Assembly: GCA_018398765.1 (NCBI GenBank)
Contig: JAHBMJ010000465.1
Location: 1-45,000 of the forward strand
Reading direction: 5' to 3'
Source of the DNA: Chromera velia
Lineage: Eukaryota; Sar; Chromeraceae
Length of the DNA: 45,000 bases
Shown: one piece after another, positions 1 through 9,015 of the stretch
Layout: every line of letters begins with the position of its first letter
Numbering within the stretch: the first letter of the stretch is position 1
Position numbers and translations under genes: made by a program
The notes under the pieces: generated by a model
The model's database searches: none
Seen by the model: only the letters and a program-made list of their open reading frames with translations
Told to the model about the DNA's origin: nothing

Positions 1-57
1 GGAGGAGGAGGAGGAGGAGGAGGAGGAGGAGGAGGAAGAGGAAGAGGAGGAACTAGC
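1..57. repeat. (GGA)n microsatellite at window edge
   Basis: Near-perfect GGA triplets grading into GAA/GAG. On the plus strand one frame reads poly-Glu followed by acidic residues and prolines, so it could be the end of a coding low-complexity tract. There is no way to tell from this window. Confidence 0.8.
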
Positions 58-599
58 AGAAGAGGAGGACGAGGGGTCTGAGCCACCCCCCTCCCCTTCA
101 TTGCTTCGGGCTTTGTTTCCGGGTCCGGGGCCCCGGAGCGGCGGAGCGCTTGGCGGTGGAGGGGGGGTGTCTAGTAGATTGTTATGGGGGTTCTGACATG
201 TTCTTGCGCCGGTGGGGTAGGCTCGGGTGTCTGCTGGAGCTTGGAGGGGGCAGATGTGACCATCTGTGCTGCACGGCCTCCCTTGCCGAACACATTGGCA
301 CGAGGTGCACCTTCCCCCCAACCTATGGCATGCACAGCATTCGCTTGCCCTCGCCTCTTGCGAGTTCCGGGGTGGGGGGGTGGGTGTTTTGGTGCTGTGC
401 CTGGCTGTTGTGTCTTCATCTTCGCTGTCCGAATGCTCTGAGTCCACCAGATCAGGGGGTTCGTCATCCTCTTCCTCTTGCTCCCTTTCTTCGCCGCCCC
501 GCCTCTCCTTCCATGTCCTTTTAAGGTGCCTCTCGCGGACTCTCTTGTCCGCTACCCATTTACACCTCTCGAGGAGGTCCGTTGGGGCTTCATCCGGCA

Positions 600-1410
600 C
601 TCCCAGGTACCCCTTTAGGGGGGTGGGGGTCTTGGCTGGTGTATCGCTGAGGCTTTCGGAGGTTTGCGTATGTGTGTGTGTGTATGGGGTTATGTATATG
701 GGGTGAGTGTCTGCAGGGGTGCTGGTGGTTGGAATGGGGCTGCCTCTGGGGGGTTGCTGAGGCTTTCTGGGGTCTGTGGGTGTATGTGCGTATGTGTGTG
801 TGTATGCGGGGTGGGTGTCTGCCGGGGTTCTGGTGGTTCGAAGGGGGCTGCCTCTGGGGTGTCGCTGAGGCTTTCTGAGGTCTGTGGGTAGGTGTGCTTG
901 TATGTGTGTGTATGCGGGGTGGGTGGCTTCGGGGGTTCTGGTAGTTGGAGGGGGGCTGCCTCTGGGGTGTCGCTGAGGCTTTCTGGGGTCTGTGGATATG
1001 TATGTGTGTGTGTATGTATATGCGGGGTAGGTGGCTTCGGGGGTTCTGGTGGTTGGAAGGGGGCTGCCTCTGGGGTGTTGCTGAGGCTTTCTGGGGTTTG
1101 TGGGTGTGTTTGCGTGTGTGTGTATGTATGTGGGGTGGGTGGCTTCGGGGGTTCTGGTGGTTGGAGGGGGGCTGCCTCTGGGGTGTCGCTGAGGCTTTCT
1201 GAGGTCTGTGGGTGTATGTGCATATGTGTGCGTGTATGCGGGGTGGGTGGCTTCGGGTGTTCTGGTAGTTGGAAGGGGGCTGCCTCAGATGTGTCACTGA
1301 GGCTTTCTGGGGTCTATAGGTGTGTGTGCTTGTGTATGTGTGTGGGTAGGATGGGTTTCTTTGGGGGTGCGGCGGCCGGTTGGAAGGGGGCTGCATCAGG
1401 GTTCAGTGAG
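600..1410. repeat. 108-bp minisatellite, about 7 copies
   Basis: The landmark TGCCTCTGGG (or a close variant) recurs at 741, 849, 957, 1065, 1173, 1281 and 1392: five intervals of exactly 108 bp and one of 111. The unit contains an internal GT-rich dinucleotide stretch, yet total length stays at 36 codons, so every reading frame is preserved through the array. On the minus strand one frame gives a Pro-rich 36-aa repeat with the core PESLSDTPEAAPLQPPEPP; another frame is open for 268 codons. Frame-keeping hints at coding, but no start, stop or splice context proves it. Confidence 0.85.
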
Positions 1411-1921
1411 GAGCACGTCGGGGACTGGGTGGAGGGCATGTTGCGGGAGGGGGGGGGGTTTACTGTCTGTGCGAGTGCGGGATGGGGTGAGGTCCTCATA
1501 GGGGTGGGGTTAGGGAGGAGTCCTGGGTCCAGACTGAGTGTTCGCAGGGCGGGCAGCTGTAGGGGGGAAGCATTGTGGATGGTGGTGCTCGGTGGTGAGA
1601 GGCGGCGGTGGGGGTGTGTATGAGGGGGGAAGGCGAAGGGGCAGCATCTGGTAGTCCTGCGGTCTTCCGGTTCGTTAAAGTCTCTGTCGTCCCATAGGTC
1701 TCTTTCCTCGGGGGGGGGGGAAGGGGGTCGGAGGGGGAGAGGGTCTGAGTTTTATCTGGGGACGCTCGCTTTGTCAAATCTCCATCTCCTGGATGGTGGT
1801 GGGGTTAGGGGGGTCCTGGTGAGTTGTGAGGAGGGCGTGACGGTGCCTATGTGAAAACGTTCTGGTGTGTGGTTGGGGGATGTGGGGGGCCGCGGTTGGG
1901 GTTAGGTGTGGGTGTGTCTTT

Positions 1922-2037
1922 GGATGGGTATGAGGGAACCTTCCCCCATCTGCCCGGGGGAGGGTCTGGCCTTGTCTTTGGATGGGTATGAGGGAACCTT
2001 CCCCCGTCTGCCCGGGGGAGGGTCTGGCCTTGGGTTG
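1922..2037. repeat. 58-bp tandem duplication
   Basis: The segment beginning GGATGGGTATGAGGGAACC at 1922 recurs at 1980 almost unchanged (one C/T difference visible). The 58-bp unit is not a multiple of three, so if this is coding DNA the copy changes frame. Confidence 0.85.
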
Positions 2038-2224
2038 GCCCCCCTCCCCCGCCGTACAACAATCCCCTAGAGGCACACGCACCCCCCCCTCCTGCTTGCG
2101 GGGAGAGGAAGGGCCGGCCGCCGTGTCACAGGCGTTTGGGCCCCCCTCCCCCCCAGCCATGTCACAGGCGTTTAGTTGTTCGCTTGGCCGTCGGACTCCC
2201 CTCCTGCTGTCTTCCTGTTGCTGG

Positions 2225-2560
2225 CTGTTTCTTTCTGTGTCTTGCTGTCGCTAGCTGTGTCTGTCTACATCTGTCTGAATCTGCGTCCCTCTGTGTCTGT
2301 CTATGTCTGTCTGCGTCTGTCTTTGTCTATCTGTGGCTGCCTGCGTCTGTCTGTGTCTGCCTGTAGCTGTCTGTATCCGCCTCCGGCTTTCTGTATCTCT
2401 ATGTCTGTGGCCGTCTGCATCTGTCTTGTCCTGCCGTCTTTTGCCTGTCTCCGTCTGCACCTGCACTGCGGCTGCTCTGGTCTGCCTTTTTGCTTTGACG
2501 ACTGTCTACATTTGGCTTTCTGTCTGTCTGTCTGTGCCTGCTTGTGTATCTGTCTGTTCT
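2225..2560. repeat. degenerate CTGTCT/CTGTGT repeat tract
   Basis: Plus strand is a run of imperfect TGTCTGTCTG and CTGCGTCTGT units. It makes artificial ORFs on both strands, which I do not call as genes. It is followed at about 2577-2690 by a purine-rich GGAAGA tract that reads poly-Ser on the minus strand. Confidence 0.75.
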
Positions 2561-3840
2561 TGGACCTGAGCTAAGGGTGCCTGAGAAGAGAAGGGAGGGG
2601 AATAGGAGGAGGAAAGGGAGGAGGAAGAGGAAGAGGACGAGGAAGAGGAAGATGAAGAGGAAGCGGGGGAAGGAGAGGAAGGTGAGTCAGAACAAGCAGG
2701 AGGGACAGGGCCTGGCATCTCCGACAGCGAGTTCTCGATCCCCTTCTGGAGGGCCTCATCATCCGTCAACCCCGCATTGGGTGTGAGGTTGGCTCCAGCT
2801 GGGCTGACATTTAGTCGGCAGACTATTGGGGTGATGGATGGCCTTGCCTGCCTGTCTGCTCGCTAGTCATCGAAGGGAGTTGTGCGGATGGCTGCCTCTA
2901 CCATTTTTTTGACTATCTGTGGCGTCTGGGGCTGTGCGGGCTGCCTCGGGTGCGGGTTCTCTCCCCTCCTCCATCTAGCTCTCCGCTCCTCCCTCTCTTG
3001 GATTTCCTTTTCTGCCTCCTCTTCCCATTCTCTGCGGGTTGCTGTCTTAACTCGCGCTCGGCGTTTCCTAGCCTGTCTGATTGGGTCAGCCATCCCTCGT
3101 CACAGCCCAGAGGGTCCAAAAGGTCCTTGAATCGGAAGGGGGAGGATTGGTGGTGTCTTGGGCGGGGGGGTTGGAAGGGTGTGGACGTCTGCCGTAATGA
3201 AGCTAGAGCTGGGTGGCAGCTGCCTTCGTTGCTCCGCCCTCCACTCCCTCGCTTCCTTCCTCACCCTTCCAACCGCTTTGGCGTGTCCCTTCCTCTCCTC
3301 CTCCCACCATTGCGCCCTTTTGATTCGGCCCTGCTCCACCCGGGGTGGGTCTGTCCGGCATGCGTTTGTGGCCAGTGCTGCAGCGTCTATCCACCTCCTC
3401 TCCTTCTCTTTGTCCCTCTCCACTGGGCCCCACGCACATACTGTGGCTGGCTGGCTGGGTGGAGAGAGCCTAGCTGTTGTTGCTTCCCACGCCCTCCCTG
3501 CCATGGGAAGGGCGGGGTAGTTTTCGTCCGTCTCGTCGGGGGGCCCATCTGGCTGAGAGGTGGACCTGCAGAGGGATGCACATGGTGGTGGAGAGTTAGC
3601 TACCCCGCTCGGGGGGGCTTCCTTGGCTGTGGACAGGCCCACTTCGCTGACGCCATCTGCCTTACTCTTTGACTGGCCTTTTGATGTTTTTTGACGTCCT
3701 GGGCGATGGCAGTCAGTGGTTGAAGACGGAGGAGTAGGAGATGTTGAAGACGGAGGAGGAGACGGTCCAGCTCTCTTATCAAAGAGGTCATGTCGAGATG
3801 GGGAAGGAGAAGATTGCTTGTGTTCAGGAGACTGCGACAT

Positions 3841-4725
3841 GGGTGCTGCTCCTTTGCCGAGCTTCGATGGGTTTGTTCAATGGAGATAAAAGCAGCAATG
3901 AGGAATTCTATGCTTAATCTGAGTGATGCGTATACGTTCGGCCCTGCGTGGCCGCGTATCGGTTGCTCACGTCGCTGGGTTTGGCGGGTCCTTTCGCTCC
4001 CCCCACCGGTGTCCACGCTTCCGCGCCCCCGCGCTCCTTCCGGGAGCAAAGAGAGTGGCAAGCGGACACAGGAACCGGCCCAGCAGAGTGATGCTTAGAA
4101 GAGAAACAGACGGAGACGGCAGAGATAATTGGATGACCAGATCTCCTTTATTTCTCAACCATTTTTCTTTAGAAAAGTACGAGCGGGTATCTTCTTATAT
4201 CAGAAGGTAGTGTCCTTTGTGAAAAGACTGATCGAGTAGAAAAGGTTCAAGGAGGTCTTTATAGGTAAAAAGCACCATAATAGACGTCTAGCGTTCGGCA
4301 AGTCACAACATGTAAGGCAGATTGTTAAATAATGGACCCTCATTTCGCAATATTTGGCAAATAGCTTAACAACTTCATTTTTTTTCAAACTCTTCCACTT
4401 CTGGAAAAAATAACTTTAAAATTATTATTAAATAAGCTAGTAAAGAAGTTATATTATAAGTTTACATGATGACATTGACATTGTTGTACTGTGTATCGTC
4501 ATTACTATCGTGATATAACAAATCAATCCATTTTTGTAGGGAAAACTTCATTTTCTAGTTTATTTTCTAGCTGTTAGTACAGTCTGAGAGTCAAATTTGA
4601 AAACTGATCCCCTCCATGCCCGGGATGTTCTTCAACAGAGCAACAAGTAAAGGCATAATACTAACTACTATAAATGGTGTGAGTCTCCACAAGCTAGGTA
4701 CCTACTTTCCTTCTTACAGACTAAG
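3841..4725. other. intergenic, no gene seen
   Basis: GC content falls steeply from about 4100 and stays AT-rich to about 4620. ORFs here are short and have no splice-site context. It probably holds the 5' flank of the frame ending at 3840 and the 3' flank of the gene that stops at 4726. Confidence 0.6.
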
Positions 4726-5690
4726 TTACAGTTCCTCTTCTTGGTTCTCCTCCTCTTTTCCATACTCGTCATCCTCATTGACAGACTGCAGGAAAGTAGA
4801 CAGCAAGACAGTCAAAGTTATCACATAGTTTGTTTATTCAGTCATGGAGCCTTGAAGAAAATAAGTAAGAGAAAGGGCAGCAGAAGACCCCAAAAAGGAA
4901 CATTTAAAGTTATCTGTTCTGATTTGCAAGCCACAGTCTCAAGCCAGAAACATCTGATTCAAGGACTTAATTTTTTTATTGGAAAGGATTGGCCCAGCAC
5001 TGCATGGCAGACTGTTTCAGACAAACCTCGAGGAAGAGAGATGCGTTACCGACTTCCATCTCGTTCTGGATTTCTTTTTGCATGACTTTTTCTGTCCTTT
5101 GGATGTAGGGTGCCCATCCTCTGTGCTCAGGAGGCGGCGCACCGAAGTGCTTCCCCGGCCAGTCCGTCAGCTGGTCCCCCTCCTGGCAGCCTGCGCCTCC
5201 ACGATTCGGACGAGTCCCTCCCTCACGCCCCCTTCCACCCCTCAAACCTTTCCCTCCCCTTTCTTTTCCTCTGCAGCTCGTCTCCTTCCCTGTCACCCTC
5301 TGTCTCCCAGAGGAAACAGTTACCGATATAGCAGACTACTGCAGTGAAAGAAGACCCTGCTGCGGCTGTTTAAACCTTCTCAGATTTTCTAGGGCGGCGG
5401 CCCTGCCTCCCCAGACCGAGGCCGAGCGCTTCAACAGAGAGCAAATGCCCGCTTAACGTTTTCTCATCTCTTTCCATACACTTTTTTCCTTTCTCTTCCT
5501 GGACTTCCTCATCAAGACCTTCACCTATCCTGTCATCCTCGGTAACGGGCTTGAATCTGTACCCCATTATCACGTTTGTGCACCTTCCCTCTCCCAGTTT
5601 GAATTGAAGAGCACCCGATACGGTCTTCCCTTCCCTACTGCTCCAAAGCACACGTTTCCATCATAGTTGCGTAGATTTAGTTTTTAATAG
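4726..5690 (-). CDS. small spliced gene, acidic C-terminus, unknown function (5' end unresolved)
   Basis: Three in-phase exons are visible: about 5690-5376, 5299-5027 (91 codons) and 4785-4726 (19 codons plus TAA). The last two carry the best signals: acceptors TGCAG and GACAG, and donor GAG|GTTTGT at 5026. All junctions are phase 0. The first exon includes the stretch VIMGYRFKPVTEDDRIGEGL. The middle exon begins Gly/Arg-rich and ends with a helical, charged segment (RTEKVMQKEIQNEMEVG). The last exon encodes a very acidic tail, EDDEYGKEEENQEEEL. An in-frame TAA lies just upstream of the first exon and no convincing ATG or acceptor starts it; the internal ATG of VIMGYR could be the start, or an upstream exon is missing. 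The family is not recognised. It sits alone in AT-rich flanks, so a truncated gene copy is possible. Confidence 0.5.
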
Positions 5691-6215
5691 ACTATGTGAT
5701 GTAAAGTTATTTACATACTATAGAATTGTTAATTATAGCAGTAGTAGGTCTGCAATATCAATGTATAGAATATTATTCATTCTGGTACTGCTAGTTAGTA
5801 GTATATCTATTGTTACGATGATTCATTTTAGGATTCATTAATGAAAGGTTTAAGTTATTGGCTGGATTATAGGGTGGCAGATTATATACGTACCCGGTTG
5901 GGCTCCTAAATATTTGCAGCGTCTTTGTAATCAAGCTCGTCAATAACGTTCGTACAATTTTAATCTAGAATTTTATTATATTAAATACGAATCAATCAAT
6001 CAATTTACAAAATTTTGAGGCATTCCTCAATTTTTTTTTATGAACTTTAATTTCACTGCTATAAAAATCAATCAATCACTATTGATAGATTCATCATAAT
6101 CATGAATGATTGATCTATCATCTATATTAATTAATTGATATTGAAATGCATGAAAAGATCAATTACTAAACAAATATACTATTTAAGTAGCTATTTAAAG
6201 TAAACATCAAGTAGT
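5691..6215. other. AT-rich intergenic, nothing coding seen
   Basis: Strongly AT-rich, with short AATC/ATCA runs near 5990-6110. No ORF with plausible splice context. Confidence 0.65.
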
Positions 6216-6431
6216 GAATGAATGAATGAATCAGTGAATGAACAAACAAACGAACGAAAGAAAGTAAGAAACAGAGAAAGAAAAAAAAGGGGGAAAAGCT
6301 TGCAGCTCGACTATAGGGCGGAAGGAAGGAAAGATAGATAGATAGAAAGAAAGAAAAAAAGCTAGAAAAAAAGCCACAGAGACAGAGACAGAGACAGAGT
6401 TGACAGACAGACAGACAGACAGAGAGTCTCT

Positions 6432-6479
<48 letters not shown>

Positions 6480-6536
6480 GCCTGAGCCTGGACCTGCGAA
6501 AGAGAGAAAGAAAAAAGAAAGAGAGAGGGAGGGAGG

Positions 6537-6608
<72 letters not shown>

Positions 6609-6655
6609 CTATATGTTTCTTCTTCTCGGTCCTTTTCTTCAGACAGGCAGACAGG

Positions 6656-6695
<40 letters not shown>

Positions 6696-6744
6696 AAGAA
6701 AGAACGAAAGAAAGAACGAAAGAAAGAAAGAAAGAAAGAAAGAA

Positions 6745-6775
<31 letters not shown>

Positions 6776-6900
6776 GAGGAAGGAAGGCAAGGAGAAAGGG
6801 AAGGACAGAATGAAGGATACAGAAAAAAGGGAGCGGGGGTCCAGGAAGGAAGGAAGGAAGCGAGCAGGCAAGCGAGCAAGCTAGCGAACATACAAGCAAG
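6216..6900. repeat. purine-rich compound microsatellite block
   Basis: Successive blocks of (GAAT)n, (GAAA)n, (GACA)n, (GA)n, (GGGA)n, (GA)n, (GAAA)n, (GACA)n, (GAAA)n and (GGAA)n. Almost one strand only is purine over about 680 bp. The long Ser/Phe/Leu ORFs on the opposite strand are products of this composition and are not genes. Confidence 0.9.
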
Positions 6901-7958
6901 CAAGCAAGACGGGAGAAACAAATAAATGCAAAAAGGAAGAAGCCTACGAAGACCAACGAAGAAAGAAATAGCGGGAACGACGAAAAGGGGTATGGGAGAC
7001 AGGAAGAGAAAAAAACGAAAACGAAGGATTGTTTTGCTTGTCATCCTACCAGAACATTTTCTGGCGTGGTTTCACAGCAAGGCCGCTGCCAGGCACGTGA
7101 AAAGGCGAACAGAAGATTGGACATATTCAACAACAAAGTGGACGCCATGGTTGCGGGGGGAAACAAGAATACACATAATCCCCTATTCTCCCGATATTGG
7201 GAAAGATGAAGAATTGAGAGAGTCCTTTGAAAACCAGTTACGGAAAGTGCTCAAGACAGTCAGAAGGCAAAAGAGCTGGGAAGAGGGGGCTGGAAGGGAG
7301 ACAGACATGAAGAGAGGAAGCTGCAATCCTGCTCTCAGCAGAACATGTCTTCGGTCTGATCTTCACCGTTACACGTTCACTCATTGAATTTGTCTGATGC
7401 GCGTCCACCTCAGTGAACAACCATTGTGTCGATAAATCTTCAGACCATGTGCAGGGGGAACCGTGACAGACAGATTTAAGCTTTACCTGATCCAACCCAA
7501 TCGCTATACATGTCTCTGCACAGCACCACACGCATCAAGAGCCAGTCTGTGTGAGAGGTGTACCGACGCACGCCCTTGTCACTTTGCGCTTCCCGCAGAG
7601 GAATCGTGTCATTTCCCCCCCAACGTGGATGGATGAAAGTGAGGCATTAAGCAATGTACTAGGGCGGCTCAAAGCAAAAGAGCCCCCAGGATTCGGGAAC
7701 TTCAATCAAGGACGCGATTGAATCGACGCACACAATCCCCTGCTACCCCCTTTCTTCCCTTCCACTTGAATTAAAGGAAAGGCCCTGAAGCGTACAACAG
7801 CAGACTACTCGACCCCCCTGATGTCCAGCAAGCCAGACGCGCTTTCTCCCCACCCCCCCGACATCCTGCACTCTTGTGGCTTTCAGGTGCTATCAGGCCC
7901 AGGACCCAATCGTATCGATCGATCCTCCTTTCTTTCCTTCAGGAAGTTCTCCTTCGGC
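6901..7958. other. no confident gene
   Basis: Mixed composition. A plus-strand ORF ending at 7387 has a short stretch that looks protein-like (SPDIGKDEELRESFENQL), but there is no matching exon or start upstream. The region from 7400 to 7958 may be the 3' untranslated part of the gene at 7959-8150. Confidence 0.4.
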
Positions 7959-8150
7959 TCAGTCGAATTTCCTCCGTTGCGACTTGGATCCACTGCCTGG
8001 GCCCTTCCTGGGCGGCGCGGGTTTGTTTGGGCTGCCTCCGAGGGGAGAGAAGGCAGTGAGAAGAACAAAACAGACGATGAGGAGAAAGCCAATGAGACCC
8101 CAGATGAGGACCCAGTTCTCCTCGTAGTTGATCGTCTCTGCAATTCCCAT
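7959..8150 (-). CDS. 63-aa single-pass membrane protein
   Basis: ATG at 8150-8148, TGA at 7961-7959, no intron. The N-terminus is short and polar (MGIAETINYEENW). One clear hydrophobic segment follows at about residues 13-34 (VLIWGLIGFLLIVCFVLL). The C-terminal half is Gly/Pro/Lys-rich and basic, ending SQRRKFD. The layout, with a small acidic head, one helix and a basic tail, is typical of small integral subunits of membrane complexes (mitochondrial, plastid or ER), but I do not recognise the family. No signal peptide is separate from the helix. It lies about 870 bp from, and divergent to, the plus-strand gene at 9016. The call rests on codon-level appearance and the hydrophobic profile of a short ORF, so it could be spurious. 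Confidence 0.5.
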   Translation of the reverse strand: MGIAETINYEENWVLIWGLIGFLLIVCFVLLTAFSPLGGSPNKPAPPRKGPGSGSKSQRRKFD

Positions 8151-9015
8151 TCTCTGTCTGATTGGCTGCTTTGGCGACAAAGCAAAACAAAGCCAGTGAC
8201 ACGTCTGCCTACTCAGAAGGGGACGTTTCCACTCGTGTAGACGGTCGCTTACTGCCTCGACTCACGCTGACGCCCTTTTTGCGTCCTTGTCTTTTTTCAT
8301 GCGTTGTTTCCCTGAGATACCCCGAAAGTCTAGTGAGTCTGCGTCTGCGGGTTCTAAGTTCAAGGAATGGCAGCCGGTGTGCTTCGATCAAACTCTGTCC
8401 GTCCTGTTCAAGGATTCTTTTTCAAGGTAAGGGACTCCATTCAAGCACTGAGAGGTATGTATATGGAAACACGGCAGATCGAAACTGTTTTGCGTTGAAT
8501 CTTTGCGTGTGTTGTTTTCAATGAACAACATGCAGGCGTTTCACAATCCGAGCGATTCCGAGCTCGACTCCACGCGCATGCAATGCCGTCTCCGCCGTCT
8601 CCGAAGTTCACACTGAGTTCGGAAGGTCCCCATAATGCTTAGATCCTGTCAAGCTATGTCACGGTCCGATCAAACCACCTCGTCTCTGAGAGCAGAGAGC
8701 CCGTGGGTCATAGACTGGCAGCAAGACTCAGAAGGAATCGCAGCCTGAGCAAAGGATCCCGCATCATCGGAGGAGGAAGGTGTTATCACCGTCTCGGAAG
8801 TCATCGACCTTCGTCAGTGTCCGCCAACGCAATCGTTGTTCGGTGTGCCCCAAGTAGCCCGTCTACCCTCCTTAATCGACGAAAGGAATTGTACAGTAGT
8901 CGCCGACCTTTCCAGCTACCCTTATTTCTCATTTGCGTCGGAAAGCGATTCACTCAGCAGAGCGGCTGAAATCTTTATTCTCTTGAACCATCTGAGAATC
9001 TACCGGATCTGCCAT
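8151..9015. other. divergent intergenic region
   Basis: Lies between the minus-strand small membrane protein and the plus-strand gene at 9016, so it should hold both promoters. I see no canonical promoter motif. Short ORFs here lack splice context. Confidence 0.5.

Larger units (their letters stand above)
1774..3840 (-). pseudogene. long minus-strand frame with internal stops, unrecognised
   Basis: Starting at ATG 3840-3838, which is preceded by an in-frame TGA, one frame runs about 688 codons to 1774 with only four internal stops: TGA at 3102-3100 and TAG at 2865-2863, 2508-2506 and 2253-2251. It then ends at TGA 1776-1774. At this base composition far more stops are expected by chance. The first 246 codons are Ser/Pro-rich and then basic, with a patch RAQWWEEERKGHAK. 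The next segment is charged and helical (REWEEEAEKEIQEREERRAR). A poly-Ser tract follows, and below about 2500 the frame runs through CTGTCT-type repeats. No domain is recognised. It may be the first ORF of a decayed retroelement or a dead gene; each TAG is one C-to-T step from CAG (Gln). An intact gene with introns over the stops cannot be excluded. Confidence 0.4.

Noticed and set aside
590-1623. Several overlapping long ORFs on both strands
   Set aside because: All are frames of the 108-bp minisatellite; openness follows from the repeat, so none is called as a gene.
6166-7044. 292-aa Ser/Phe/Leu-rich minus-strand ORF
   Set aside because: Direct translation of the purine-rich microsatellite block; no independent coding signal.
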